From the NCBI GenBank assembly GCA_963734865.1, contig CAVTIV010000006.1, forward strand, positions 62,001 to 126,000: 64,000 nt of DNA, read 5' to 3'. Source of the DNA: CBDCUW01 sp963734865 (lineage in GTDB: Bacteria; Planctomycetota; Planctomycetia; Pirellulales; Pirellulaceae). Under the pieces are notes generated by a model, which did not search any database, was not told the origin of the DNA, and was given only the letters and a program-made list of their open reading frames with translations. The position numbers and the translations under genes were made by a program. Below, one piece after another: positions 26,409 to 36,033 of this stretch; within the stretch, counting starts at the first letter, position 1, and each line of letters starts with the position of its first letter.

Positions 26409-28181
26409 ATGGCATTTTTGTCGACAAATACAAATGGCGAAGATGGGGCTAGCCGATTCGAGCTGATCCCTGGTGAGACGTCGATTGGCCGCCATCCCGA
26501 ATGCGGAATCGTGGTCGATGCCGGTGCCGTTAGCCGCTATCACGCCAAAATCATCGGCAAGGCCGACGATTTTCTTGTTGAGGATTTGGGTAGCCGCAAC
26601 GGCACCTTCCTCAATGGTCAACTGCTCTCCAAGCCCGAAATCCTGCGTGAGGGGGATCGAATTCGGATCAGCGAAGTCGAATTGGTGTTCCACAGCGGCG
26701 AAGAACCCGAGTTCGTCAAGAGCGATTCGGTGAACTTCGGCGGCACGAAGTTCGGCATCAAGATGGTTGACGAAAATGAAACCGAGCAGCTGAGCAGCAA
26801 TAGCGCCAAAATTGAGTTTCGCAGCTCATCGGATGGCCTGAAAATGGTCGCCACGCCGGAGGCAAAGCTGGCGGCGTTGATGCAAATCAACAGCAACCTG
26901 AGCAACGCGCTGGCCGTCGATGAGGTCTTGCCCAAGGTGCTGACAAGCCTGTTCGACATTTTTCCGGCGGCCGACCGCGGATTCGTGGTCATGACGGATG
27001 CCCAAGGGAATATCGTGCCGCGCTGGGTCAAGACACGCACCAAGCACGACGAAACGGAGACGATCTGTATCAGTCGAACGATCATTCGTGAGGTGATGTC
27101 CAGCAAAGAAGCGATTCTTTCCTTGGATGCGTCCGAGGACAGCCGCTTTGATAGCAGCCAGTCGATTGCCGACTTCTCGATCCGTTCGATGATTTGTGCG
27201 CCGTTGACCGATGGCGATGGAACCGCATTTGGTGCCCTGCAGATCGATTCGACCCAAGGTCGTGGACAGTTTCGCGACGAAGACACCGATCTGCTAAGCG
27301 GCGTGGCGAAACAGGTCGGCATTCTGATCAACAACGCTCGGATGCACGAGCGAGCGCTGATTCAAAAAGAAGTGGAACAGGATTTGAAGCTGGCGACCGA
27401 GGTCCAGCAAGCGTTCTTGCCACAGCAACCGCCCGCAGCCGCCGGATTCCGAGTGTGCAGCTTCTATCAAGCGGCCAACCATATCGGTGGAGATTACTTT
27501 GACTATATCCATCTGGCCGACGGTCGGGTCGCGATCGTCGTCGCGGACGTCGTTGGCCATGGTGTCGCCGCCGCGATGTTCATGGCCAAGCTGTCGGCCG
27601 AAACGCGATTTTTTCTGGCCAGTGAGCCGGATGTTGCCGTCGCGGTCGAGCGGCTGAATGACAGCATGAGTCAGCTGCACGTGGAGCGGTTCATTACCTT
27701 CTTGCTGTTGGTCATCGACCCCTCGAGCGAAATCGCGACGATCGTGAACGCCGGACATATGGCGCCGGTCGTTCGCAAATCGGACGGCTCGATCTCCGAA
27801 CCCGGTGAAGAAGAATCGGGCTTGCCGATTGCCATCGATGACGGAATGGAATACGAGGCGGTTGAGATCCAATTGGACCCCGGTGACATCGCGGTGATGT
27901 ACACCGACGGAATCAATGAGGCGATGAACGCGGATGACGAAGAATTCAGTATGGAACGCGTACGACAGTTGACCGCCGAAGGTGGCGATGCAAATTCAAT
28001 CAAGGATCGGATCGTCGCGGCCGTGCTGAATCACGTCGGCACCGCGCCACCTTTTGATGATATGTGTCTGGTGGTCATCGAACGGGTCAACAGTGCGGAG
28101 CAAACCAAACAGGCTGGCGTGGAGACTGTTGAAGATGGCGCGATCGAACGAATTGGAAAGGAGCGCGATCGGCCCAGCTGA
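26409..28181 (+). CDS. FHA-GAF-PP2C (SpoIIE/RsbU-type) serine phosphatase
   Basis: Cytoplasmic signalling phosphatase of 590 residues. The ATG at 26409 (MAFLSTNTN) is chosen because the FHA domain starts soon after and the upstream extension is non-coding in character. FHA domain at about 20-100 (SIGRHPE, VSRYHAKI, DLGSRNGTFLNG) binds phosphothreonine; GAF domain at about 160-310 (DRGFVVMTDAQG, SMICAPL, GALQIDS); PP2C/SpoIIE domain at about 340-560 (EVQQAFLP, HIGGDYFDY, VADVVGHGVAAAMFMA, MYTDGINEA), with metal-binding Asp in GGDYFD and VADVVGHG. Such proteins dephosphorylate anti-sigma antagonists or act with Ser/Thr kinases, which are present in this window. It is transcribed towards an acylphosphatase gene 11 bases downstream. 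Confidence 0.93.
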   Translation: MAFLSTNTNGEDGASRFELIPGETSIGRHPECGIVVDAGAVSRYHAKIIGKADDFLVEDLGSRNGTFLNGQLLSKPEILREGDRIRISEVELVFHSGEEPEFVKSDSVNFGGTKFGIKMVDENETEQLSSNSAKIEFRSSSDGLKMVATPEAKLAALMQINSNLSNALAVDEVLPKVLTSLFDIFPAADRGFVVMTDAQGNIVPRWVKTRTKHDETETICISRTIIREVMSSKEAILSLDASEDSRFDSSQSIADFSIRSMICAPLTDGDGTAFGALQIDSTQGRGQFRDEDTDLLSGVAKQVGILINNARMHERALIQKEVEQDLKLATEVQQAFLPQQPPAAAGFRVCSFYQAANHIGGDYFDYIHLADGRVAIVVADVVGHGVAAAMFMAKLSAETRFFLASEPDVAVAVERLNDSMSQLHVERFITFLLLVIDPSSEIATIVNAGHMAPVVRKSDGSISEPGEEESGLPIAIDDGMEYEAVEIQLDPGDIAVMYTDGINEAMNADDEEFSMERVRQLTAEGGDANSIKDRIVAAVLNHVGTAPPFDDMCLVVIERVNSAEQTKQAGVETVEDGAIERIGKERDRPS

Positions 28182-28192
28182 TCGTACGGTCG

Positions 28193-28475
28193 ATGACGCC
28201 GAAATCGGTTCGCTATATCGTTCGATTCTCGGGGCATGTCCAGGGAGTCGGATTCCGCGCCGACGGCGCTGGCCAGCGCGCATGGTTTGGCGATCAACGG
28301 ATTTGTTCGCAACGAACCTGACGGCAGCGTCACATTGGATGCCGATGGGAGCGAAAACGATCTGCGCGAATTGGTGTGTCGGATCGAATCCGCGATGAGG
28401 GGCCGGATCGACGGAACCGTGGTCGACAAACAGTCCACAAGAAACCGGAATGATGGGTTTCATATTCGTGGTTGA
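28193..28475 (+). CDS. Acylphosphatase (frameshifted)
   Basis: Small enzyme (about 93 residues) hydrolysing acyl phosphates. The start MTPKSVRYIVRFSGHVQGVGFRA contains the catalytic Arg in VQGVGFR. The frame is then lost after one extra base near 28262 (cgccgac); the second frame supplies TALASAHGLAINGFVRNEPDGSVTL, including the catalytic Asn in GFVRN, and ends at 28475. Removing the extra G restores the complete family pattern. It is probably co-transcribed with the phosphatase gene, whose stop is 11 bases upstream. It is convergent with the PTPS-like gene. Confidence 0.8.
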
Positions 28476-28487
28476 ACGCGACCAACC

Positions 28488-28982
28488 CTAGATCCACGGC
28501 ATCCGACAGACGCCCCACTGTCCCTGGTTTTCGTCCACAGCGACCTCGATCCACTCGATAGAACTGCCGAAGGAATCACGAGTTTTTTCCCGAACTCGCT
28601 CGGCGATCACGCGCGCGATCTCTTCCGCGGTTGTGTTGCTAACGGGCAACACAACGCAGTCTTCGTTGGGAAACACCCAGCGCCGATCGCGGAATGTCGC
28701 TGTCGTTTCTTTCTCGTCGCTGGAGACTCGAATCTGGGCATGGTCTCGCGGCAGAATCACATGATGATCCAATGATTGTGTTTCTTGCAGCACGGCGTCG
28801 CGCAAGGCGATGAAATCGACCACATATCGGTTTTCGTCCAACGGACCCGCCACGCTGGCACGAACGCCATAGTTGTGCCCATGGATTCGTTCGCAGATAT
28901 CACCGGCGAAGGTGATGAAGTGCGCAGCAGAAAAGACAAATTGCTGTTTGGTCACATCGACACGGAAGGTCGCATTAGCCAT
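28488..28982 (-). CDS. 6-pyruvoyl-tetrahydropterin synthase / QueD-like protein
   Basis: 164-residue T-fold enzyme of the PTPS/6-carboxytetrahydropterin synthase family, acting on dihydroneopterin triphosphate or related pterins. Start at 28982 (MANATFRVD); a longer frame adds only shadow sequence. Zinc ligands are His in FSAAHFITF and the two His of HGHNYGV, with a conserved Cys in GDICERIHGHNY; downstream are DFIALRDAV, LDHHVI and the PTAE-like TTAEEIARVIAERV motif. It is the last gene of a minus-strand operon, 13 bases after a CitG-like gene. That neighbour suggests a role in a modified pterin pathway (for example tetrahydromethanopterin-type cofactor) rather than queuosine, but this is inference. 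Confidence 0.88.
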   Translation of the reverse strand: MANATFRVDVTKQQFVFSAAHFITFAGDICERIHGHNYGVRASVAGPLDENRYVVDFIALRDAVLQETQSLDHHVILPRDHAQIRVSSDEKETTATFRDRRWVFPNEDCVVLPVSNTTAEEIARVIAERVREKTRDSFGSSIEWIEVAVDENQGQWGVCRMPWI

Positions 28983-28995
28983 CAATATCTCTCGT

Positions 28996-29868
28996 TCAAC
29001 AGGAAGTTCGTAGCAACAGGTAGATGGCAGCCGCAATCAGGTCAGCCGTCGTACCTGGATTCAAATGGTGTCCGCCAGTGCGCAACAATTGATCGAACTG
29101 GGCAACGCTTGTCGTGTCGTCGATCAGCAATTTTTGAGCACGTCTTTGTATTCTGGTGGCAACCGGCAAACCGTTCTTTCGGGCGATCAGCGTATCGGGT
29201 TCGATCGCCAGCAGTTTCAGGTGTGCGATTGAAATGCCGCCGAGCAGGTCACCCGAGTGGCGGATCGAATCTTCAACGACCGGCACGACATTGCTGATCA
29301 GGTCAACGAAGTGGGAAGCGTATTGACGGGCGATGCGATCGTACGATTGGGCCAGTCGCATGGCGGTCATTAGATCGCTCGACGGTGCATCGAGGTCGTG
29401 AACGTCCATGGTATCGACCTTACCAAGCCCACCGGCTGATGACTGAGCAATCGCGCGACAAATGCTGGCCGCGTCGTGGCTATCCATGGAATCGAGGATT
29501 TCACCGATTGCCTTCTGCCAGGCAAGCAAGTTGTGCGGCTGCGAACCTGTTCGACCGAGAGATTCGTCGGCGGCCACGATCGGCCCCAACAGCAGCAGGA
29601 TCCCCAGATTGACGTTTGTGCCGGTGGACTCGACGGTTCGCTCGACCGCAGCAACGATTCTGTCGCTGAACCGACGGGTCGAATCTGCGAACGAATCAGC
29701 GGCAATATCGGCAGCGATCAGAAAGTGTCGGTGTGTCAGGTCGTCGAATGGCTTGCCCGGATAAACGTTTCCCGCCTTGGGAGCGGTCGCTTCCAAGACC
29801 GACGCCCATCGCACCGCATCTGCAGGACATTCGATGAGGCAGCGGATCGTGCGGAGCGGATCAACCAT
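28996..29868 (-). CDS. CitG/MdcB-like triphosphoribosyl-dephospho-CoA synthase family protein
   Basis: 290-residue all-helical protein of the CitG family. Motifs: LEATAPKAGNVYPGKPFDD near residue 26 (the family signature NV.PG), THRHFLIAAD, NVNLGILLLLGP, SSAGGLGKVDTMDV, and a C-terminal NPGTTADLIAAAIYLLL. Classical CitG makes the citrate-lyase prosthetic group; here no citrate or malonate lyase genes are near. In archaea and methylotrophs CitG-like proteins accompany C1-cofactor genes, and its pairing with a pterin synthase points that way, though this is an inference. The start overlaps the upstream alpha/beta hydrolase by 8 bases. Confidence 0.85.
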   Translation of the reverse strand: MVDPLRTIRCLIECPADAVRWASVLEATAPKAGNVYPGKPFDDLTHRHFLIAADIAADSFADSTRRFSDRIVAAVERTVESTGTNVNLGILLLLGPIVAADESLGRTGSQPHNLLAWQKAIGEILDSMDSHDAASICRAIAQSSAGGLGKVDTMDVHDLDAPSSDLMTAMRLAQSYDRIARQYASHFVDLISNVVPVVEDSIRHSGDLLGGISIAHLKLLAIEPDTLIARKNGLPVATRIQRRAQKLLIDDTTSVAQFDQLLRTGGHHLNPGTTADLIAAAIYLLLRTSC

Positions 29869-30838
29869 CGTGTGCTAGAGACGGTTGGGGTAGCATCGAA
29901 TCGGCTGTGCCGCGAATGAACCGATCCATGGCGTCGAGCGTTTCCGTTGGCGCGTCTTCGATCAGATAGTGTCCCGCGTCGGCGATTTCGACCGTTGTTG
30001 CGTCAGGCCAATGTTGTTCAAATCGCCGCAAACACGGTTCGCGGAAACACCAGTCCTTCATTCCCCAGAGCAGCAGCGAAGGACGATCGGCCAATCGGCA
30101 AAGCTCTGCTTCCAGCTTCGCGAGGGTCGCGTAGGTCGGATGCCTTTGCGACATCGGAATGTCTCGCACGAAGGCATCAATTGCGACGCGATTGGACCAA
30201 CTGTCGTAGGGGGCAAGCAACCCCGACGCGGCCTGGTCACTCAATTGGTTACGCGACATTGCCATGGTGACTGCGGCGCGGGCAAATAGATTCAAACCGC
30301 GAACGGCAATGGTCCCCAAGACAGGCAGACGACAGGCGGCGATTCGCCACGGCACGTAGGGTGGTGGGAACGCGGCGGTGTTGAGCAGCACGATTCGATC
30401 GATCCGATCGATCCGCTCGATCGCCGCCGATAGCCCGATCGCACCACCCCAGTCGTGCGCCACCAAAGTAATGTTCTGCAGATCGAGCGAGTCAATCAGA
30501 GCGATCAGGTTATCGCGATGGTCAGCGAGCGTGTAGGAAAACCGACTTCGGCTCGGCTTGTCGCTGCGTCCACAGCCGAGGTGATCGATGGCGAGGACAC
30601 GATGGGTATCGCGAAAACGCTCGATCACGGTCCGCCAGTAGAAGCTCCAAGTCGGATTGCCATGGACACACAAGATGGTTTCGCCGGCCGGGCCTTCATC
30701 CAGATAGCGGAGCGTGTGCGGTCCGACGACGAATTCTTGCGAGTCGAAGGGGAGCAGGTTGGCGGCGACGTCTTTCATTCCCAGAGTTTCGCGAAAAGCC
30801 ATTGATTGCGAAACCGTGGGTAGGATTTCGGGATCCAT
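29861..30838 (-). CDS. Alpha/beta hydrolase, haloalkane dehalogenase-like
   Basis: 325-residue alpha/beta-fold hydrolase from the ATG at 30838; the open frame upstream to 30985 overlaps the preceding gene and is not used. The HGNPTWSFYWR motif (oxyanion hole plus the halide-binding Trp), DHLGCGRSDKP, and the nucleophile elbow HDWGG with Asp as nucleophile place it in the haloalkane dehalogenase-like group, which also includes OleB-type beta-lactone decarboxylases; the C-terminal GHYLIED carries the catalytic His. No oleACD genes are close. It lies in an operon between a CehA-like gene and the CitG-like gene, with its stop overlapping the latter. Confidence 0.88.
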   Translation of the reverse strand: MDPEILPTVSQSMAFRETLGMKDVAANLLPFDSQEFVVGPHTLRYLDEGPAGETILCVHGNPTWSFYWRTVIERFRDTHRVLAIDHLGCGRSDKPSRSRFSYTLADHRDNLIALIDSLDLQNITLVAHDWGGAIGLSAAIERIDRIDRIVLLNTAAFPPPYVPWRIAACRLPVLGTIAVRGLNLFARAAVTMAMSRNQLSDQAASGLLAPYDSWSNRVAIDAFVRDIPMSQRHPTYATLAKLEAELCRLADRPSLLLWGMKDWCFREPCLRRFEQHWPDATTVEIADAGHYLIEDAPTETLDAMDRFIRGTADSMLPQPSLAHDG

Positions 30839-30878
30839 TTTCGGGCTCGCGGCAATCCGACGCCGCCGATGACGGTTG

Positions 30879-32469
30879 TCACGACCGGTCGCCGGGGGGA
30901 ATACCGTTGGTTCCTTCGACTGGCGGTCGGATCCGCTCGGCACGTTGGGCCCAAAACGCCCTGGCGGACCGAACGAACGGCACATGCCGGTTCAGTTCTT
31001 TTGCGGGCAATCGCTTCAAACGCGTTTCATATTCCGCCAACCATTGGCGAAAAAACTCGATTCCCTCGGCCGTCATTCGGGGTTGGGAGTCAAAATCGAT
31101 GTACCACGGAGCGCTCATTGCGGCGCGGAAGTGATCCTCATACAAAGTCACCACACGGATCGTGACCCAACTGCTCTGGGTGACCTGGATCGGTGGGATC
31201 AGCCCGCCCGCCTTGGCAAATTCGTCCAGCCGAGGCGCTATAGTGGACTTTGCCATTGCAGACCACTTCCAGGTAATCGACCGGATCACGGACAGACAGG
31301 TTCAATTCGGGCTGTAATTGCAGAACTTCACCCGTCTTGGCGGTGAAGACGTGTCCCGGAATCATGCCGCCGAGCTTGGGACGCAACAACGGTCCGTTGG
31401 TCGCGACACTCTTTCCCTGCCACGCGGCGTCCCACCAAGTCGCTTCGGACAGGACTCGTCGAGCCTCGAGCTGACCATTCTGCTGATAGGGTTCGAGTTG
31501 TTCGGCGACGTACAACCGGTTGTAGCCGACCGGCGTTGATCCGCTGTCGCCGCCGCTGCCCGCGAGTGGCGGGATATGAAAACCGGCTTCCAACATATTC
31601 CAGTAAATTCGCTCGGCCCAGCGTCCAATGCTCTTGCCGTCGCCAAGGGACGCCCCGACGGGACCCCGCCCATCCTTGACGCTCGACACCTTTTGATCGA
31701 GGCGGATCCAGTCACCGAGCAGGAAGACACCGTCGATCTGTCCGCTGGCCAGCCAGATCGGCAGCGGCCAGGCAAACGGGTTTTCGATGGCAACTGGGAT
31801 CCGTTGCTTGCCTCGGGCCATGGCGGCAAGTGCCTCGCTGGGCAGCAGATCGTCGGCCATCTGCGCGGTTTCATCGATCGAAGCCGGCTCACCATAGAAC
31901 ACCAGTCCGCCGATCAGGCGGGCGTCGGTTTTGATCCACGAGGGATCGTTGCGCGGTGGATCATCGGGGGCACGACCTGCGATTGGCTTGGCGTCCCTCG
32001 ATCCCAGCGTCCTGGCGAGATGCAGATCTTCGGCCGCCATTCGTAGCGGCAGGCTATTGGGCGAGGCAGCGACAAGACAATCACCACTGGTCCAACCTTG
32101 GGCCAGCATATCGACCATTCGCGGCAGCCGAACCGCATGCTCGTCGAGGCTGGTACGCGTTAACGAAAAGGTACCACTGACGATTCGGTACTCGGGACCC
32201 CGGATCACCCGAAACGTATAGGCGTCGTCGGTGAGTGACATTTCGAGTTGGCGATCAAGCACCACACCCACTCCGGCGGGCACGGTACGTTTCAGGGGTA
32301 CTATTTTTCCGCCTGTCCCACCACGCCAGAGCTCGAAGCGTGCGATCGTTGGCGAATCGGTTGATTCGTCGGTTAGCTGCACGGTCAACGAACCGCCGGC
32401 GGCTCGCAACGGTGAGGAACAGATCGCAAGGGTGAAAATCGCACACGAATAGATGATCAAGTTTCGCAT
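30879..32469 (-). CDS. Degenerate CehA/McbA (PHP-type) metallohydrolase-like secreted protein (frameshifted)
   Basis: Secreted protein of about 530 residues: signal peptide MRNLIIYSCAIFTLAICSSPLRA, a beta-rich N-terminal domain, then a region aligned by eye with CehA-type PHP hydrolases (MVDMLAQGWTSGDCLVAAS followed by LPLRMAAEDLHLARTLG). The usual metal motif GDLHxH is replaced by GDCLVA, so the metal site appears lost. One frameshift near 31235 (extra C in gcctcgg on the coding strand) splits the C-terminal 120 residues, which continue in another frame (RLDEFAKAGGLIPP, LYEDHFRAAMSAPWYIDF) to 30879. It is the first gene of the operon, 40 bases before the alpha/beta hydrolase. The functional assignment is tentative. 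Confidence 0.65.
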
Positions 32470-32690
32470 GCGATTTTCAAGGATAGATCCGCTCGATCCT
32501 TGCGGTTCAACGTCATTGGCGAGGGGACAAGCGTTTCGGATCTCGTCGTTCGGTGTCTGATCGTAGGGGGTTGAATGTTGAACAGGGAATGTTGTGTTGA
32601 ATGTCGACGAAATTATTCGTTTGTAGGGTTGGCTGGTTTGGGCTCGGCTGGTTTGTGTCTGGGTGTCGGGTGACGATCAAGCCCGCCGCG
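32470..32690. other. Intergenic region
   Basis: Lies between the start of the CehA-like gene and the stop of glgB (both minus strand). It contains imperfect repeats (gaatgttg at 32573-32597; ggctggtttg at 32631-32655) and presumably the promoter of the CehA-like operon. No gene seen. Confidence 0.5.
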
Positions 32691-34943
32691 TTACTGCTCC
32701 AGCCGGAAGATTGTGGTCGCCAGCGGAGGCATGGTCACCGAGATGCTATCGGGGCGGCCATGATGTCCGTAGCCCAATGTATTGCAGCCTGGGTAATTGC
32801 CGAGGTTGGTTCCGCCATAGGCTGAACTATCGCTATTGAAAATCTCTTTCCAGAATCCGGAATAGGGCACACCCACCTGGTAGTTGTGGCGGACGACGGG
32901 GGTGAAATTGCTGCAGATCAGAATCGGAGCCGCGCCATCCAACCCCTTGCGCAGGTAAACGAGTGTGCTGTCGCTCGCATTCATGCAGTCGACCCACTCG
33001 AATCCTTCATGGGAGAAATCGAGTTGGTGGAGCGACGGATTCTCGATCACCATTCGGTTCAGATCGGCAACCAGTTGTTGGATACCGCGGTGCGTCTCAA
33101 AATCGAGCAGTTCCCACTGCGGGCCGTCTTCATGATTCCACTCGTTCCATTGGCCCAATTCGCCGCCCATGAATAGCAGTTTCTTGCCTGGGTGCGTCCA
33201 CATGTAGGAATACATCAATCGCAGATTCGCGAATTTTTGCCACATGTCGCCGGGCATTTGGCTCAACAGCGAGCCCTTGCCGTGGACGACTTCGTCGTGC
33301 GAGAGAGGCAACATGAAGTTTTCGGTGAAGGCATAGATCAAACTGAAGGTCAGTTCGTTTTGATGATGACTGCGATGAATCGGCTCATGTTGCATATAGC
33401 TGAGCGTGTCGTTCATCCATCCCATGTTCCACTTGTACGTGAATCCCAGGCCGCCGTAATCGGTTGGACGCGAAACGCCCGGCCAGGCGGTTGATTCTTC
33501 GGCAGCGGTCACCACGCCGGGAAACTCTTCATGGACGGCGATGTTAAAGTCACGCAAGAAATCGATCGCTTGCAGGTTCTCGCGACCGCCATATTGATTG
33601 GGAATCCAGTCGCTATCCTCACGGCTGTAGTCGAGATAGAGCATGGATGCCACTGCGTCGACGCGGAGGCCATCGATGTGATACTTATCCAGCCAGAACA
33701 ATCCGTTCGCGACCAGGAAATTCTTCACTTCGTTGCGACCGTAATTGAAGATCATCGTTCCCCAATCGGGATGCTCGCCCTGACGGGGGTCGGCGTGTTC
33801 GTACAACGCCGAACCGTCAAACCGTGCGAGCCCGTGGGCATCTTTCGGAAAGTGGGCGGGGACCCAATCGATCAGCACACCGATGCCGTGTTGGTGCATG
33901 TAGTCGACAAAGAACATGAAGTCGGCTGGCGAGCCGTGTCGGCTGGTAGGGGCGAAATAGCCAACGGTCTGATATCCCCACGATCCCGTGAACGGATGCT
34001 CACTCACAGGCATCAGTTCGACGTGCGTGAAGTGCATGCGATGACAATAGTCGACCAATCGTCTTGCCAGATCACGATAGTCAAGCCAGCCATGTGTTCG
34101 TCCGGGGCTCTTCTGCCAGCTGCCCAGGTGGACTTCGTAGACGTTCATGGGGGCGTGCATCGGATTCCAGTCCGCGCGGTCCTGCATCCACTGCTGATCA
34201 CTCCACTGATAGCTGGTCAGGTCCGAAACGATCGAGGCGGTCAGTGGCGGCAATTCGGCGGCAAAGCCCATCGGGTCGCACTTATCGACCCACTCACCCC
34301 GTTGATTCAAGACGCGAAACTTGTATTTGTCGCCGACCTTGGCTGCTGGCACAAATAATTCCCAGATACCGAGACTGGGATGCATTTTGGCGGTGTGTTC
34401 GCGGCCGTTCCAGCTGTTGAAATCACCGACCACCTGTACGGTACGGGCGTTGGGAGCCCAGACGGCGAAATTGACCCCAGGAACGTTATCGACGACACGG
34501 ACTTGTGCGCCCAGCCGTTCGTACATCTTATGGTGTCGGCCTTCACCGAGCAGGTACCGATCGAAATCGGTCAAGATCGATGGGGCTGCGTAGGGGTCTT
34601 TCATTTCGACGATTTCGCCGTTGTTCTTGGCCATCTGAATGCGATATTTAGAGATTGCGACGGTTGTTGGGAGTGCATCTTGTTCCGATGCGACGCCGCC
34701 GTCGACCGTACCATCACAAATCGCCTCGAAAAACCCTGCTGGATGGAGCTTTCGCATCGGCCGGCGAGTTCCGCTGTTTCCATCGATGATCCAGGCAGCG
34801 TGGGCCTCGGGCAAGTAGCTGCGAACCGCCGTTGCCGGCTGTCCGCGGTAGTCGATCGGGTGCGGTCCCAGCACGCTCGATGGGTTCTCGTGGGTCCCAT
34901 CGATGAGGCTTCCAATGCAAGAGAGTGAGACTTGAGTGTGCAT
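32691..34943 (-). CDS. glgB: 1,4-alpha-glucan branching enzyme
   Basis: Glycogen branching enzyme, 750 residues, a usual length for the long form with two N-terminal beta domains. The second N-terminal domain (CBM48) shows VNFAVWAPNARTVQVVGDFNSW. The GH13 barrel carries ELMPVSEHPFTGSWGYQ, the catalytic nucleophile Asp in GLRVDAVASMLY, the acid Glu in TAAEESTAWP, and the transition-state Asp in LSHDEVVHGK. The C-terminal beta domain ends FRLEQ. It forms alpha-1,6 branches in cytoplasmic glycogen. No other glg genes adjoin. The upstream RNase H-like gene is on the same strand with 100 bases between. Confidence 0.96.
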   Translation of the reverse strand: MHTQVSLSCIGSLIDGTHENPSSVLGPHPIDYRGQPATAVRSYLPEAHAAWIIDGNSGTRRPMRKLHPAGFFEAICDGTVDGGVASEQDALPTTVAISKYRIQMAKNNGEIVEMKDPYAAPSILTDFDRYLLGEGRHHKMYERLGAQVRVVDNVPGVNFAVWAPNARTVQVVGDFNSWNGREHTAKMHPSLGIWELFVPAAKVGDKYKFRVLNQRGEWVDKCDPMGFAAELPPLTASIVSDLTSYQWSDQQWMQDRADWNPMHAPMNVYEVHLGSWQKSPGRTHGWLDYRDLARRLVDYCHRMHFTHVELMPVSEHPFTGSWGYQTVGYFAPTSRHGSPADFMFFVDYMHQHGIGVLIDWVPAHFPKDAHGLARFDGSALYEHADPRQGEHPDWGTMIFNYGRNEVKNFLVANGLFWLDKYHIDGLRVDAVASMLYLDYSREDSDWIPNQYGGRENLQAIDFLRDFNIAVHEEFPGVVTAAEESTAWPGVSRPTDYGGLGFTYKWNMGWMNDTLSYMQHEPIHRSHHQNELTFSLIYAFTENFMLPLSHDEVVHGKGSLLSQMPGDMWQKFANLRLMYSYMWTHPGKKLLFMGGELGQWNEWNHEDGPQWELLDFETHRGIQQLVADLNRMVIENPSLHQLDFSHEGFEWVDCMNASDSTLVYLRKGLDGAAPILICSNFTPVVRHNYQVGVPYSGFWKEIFNSDSSAYGGTNLGNYPGCNTLGYGHHGRPDSISVTMPPLATTIFRLEQ

Positions 34944-35043
34944 TTGGCTTCCACTAACGAAGAACTGGGGTGAACGAATCGAAGATTGGGTCAGATTTTT
35001 TGCGGGATCGCTCGGTCGGTATTCGACATGCGACCGCGGCCGA

Positions 35044-35697
35044 TCAGGCAGAATCCATCAAATCGGCGGGTGTGAAGCGATGTTGCGGGGTGGTTGCACC
35101 ACCAGCCACCCCCGCCAATAGCCAACGTCGCAGCCGGTCTTTGGGCATCGCCCGAGATTTCGGGACAGCGATTTGCCGATGCGGCGAATCGACGCGTACG
35201 CGGATCTCCTCGCGATGGGCGGCGGGGTGGCGGTTACCGGAGCTGATCAATCGCGAGGAAATCAGGCATGCTTCAACCCGGTGAATGGCCAGCGCCCCAT
35301 CGATCCGCCGCCACAGGTCGGCATGTTGGACATCGATTCGCCGACCAAAATGCTCCCAGACAAAATCGTTCTCTCGCCATCGCGGCAGTGAATCGGTCAA
35401 CGACCGAACCAGATACCGGTTGTTACTCAGTAGCGTCACCGAGGCGGCGCCGTCGATCGCTTCCAACCCGCGAACGGCGGCCAGCAAGGTCAGGCGGTTC
35501 AGATCACCGGAGTCGGTGTCACCGGCATCGAACACCGGCGTACCGTCAGCGGTCTCGAGTGTGAAATGCCAGTGGCCTTCATGGAGTGACCTTGCCTTGG
35601 CTTCGCAGACAAGCAGGTAATCCGAACAAACGTCGGAATTGTCGGTCAGCATGGCCGGGTTGTTGTTACCGGCCACATCGAGCGGGGAGTTCAGCAT
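35044..35697 (-). CDS. RNase H-fold protein lacking catalytic residues
   Basis: 217 residues from an ATG at 35697 (MLNSPLDVAG); the open frame extends to 35784, so the start is uncertain and no good ribosome site is seen for either. The centre reads as a ribonuclease HI-like fold: a first hairpin (YLLVCEAKA ... HWHFTLETADG), helix NRLTLLAAVRGLEAI, strand VTLLSNNRYLVRSL and the W-rich helix WRENDFVWEHF. In active RNase HI these carry Asp in the first strand, Glu in the helix (NRMEL) and Asp in TDS; here the helix position is Thr and TDS is SNN, so nuclease activity is not expected. The C-terminal 70 residues are Arg-rich. Confidence 0.65.
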   Translation of the reverse strand: MLNSPLDVAGNNNPAMLTDNSDVCSDYLLVCEAKARSLHEGHWHFTLETADGTPVFDAGDTDSGDLNRLTLLAAVRGLEAIDGAASVTLLSNNRYLVRSLTDSLPRWRENDFVWEHFGRRIDVQHADLWRRIDGALAIHRVEACLISSRLISSGNRHPAAHREEIRVRVDSPHRQIAVPKSRAMPKDRLRRWLLAGVAGGATTPQHRFTPADLMDSA

Positions 35698-36033
35698 CAC
35701 AGGAGGATTATTCCGGTCAGGATGGGTCCTCGTGTGATTAGCGACAACCTTCGTCACGTCACACGAGCGGAAGATGCGATCCATCTATCGATCAGGGAGA
35801 GACGCTCAGGCATGACCCCGGCACAGTCGCCATCGAAGGTCGGCGGCTCACAGGTGGCAGATGTCAGGAGCGAATCCCCTACGGAGTTCGTGATCGGCAA
35901 ACTCACTGTGGTCACCCAACCTTGACCAATAGAAAAAGCCGACGGTGATTAGCCGCCGGCGTCAAGAAGGTTGTAGTCGTCAAAGGTGGACCTTTTGGTC
36001 ACAACCTAAAGCCGAAATGTCATTGATTCGTGG
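35698..36033. other. Intergenic region 3' of the sigma factor gene
   Basis: About 335 bases between the sigma factor stop and the RNase H-like start, both minus strand. It holds a terminator-like hairpin (35933-35960) and must include the promoter for the downstream gene. No other feature is apparent. Confidence 0.5.
35933..35960 (-). terminator. Rho-independent terminator after the sigma factor gene
   Basis: On the minus strand, gccggcgg and ccgtcggc form an 8-bp stem with one mismatch and a 7-base loop, followed by TTTTT. It lies about 75 bases beyond the sigma factor stop codon, in the right orientation. Confidence 0.65.
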
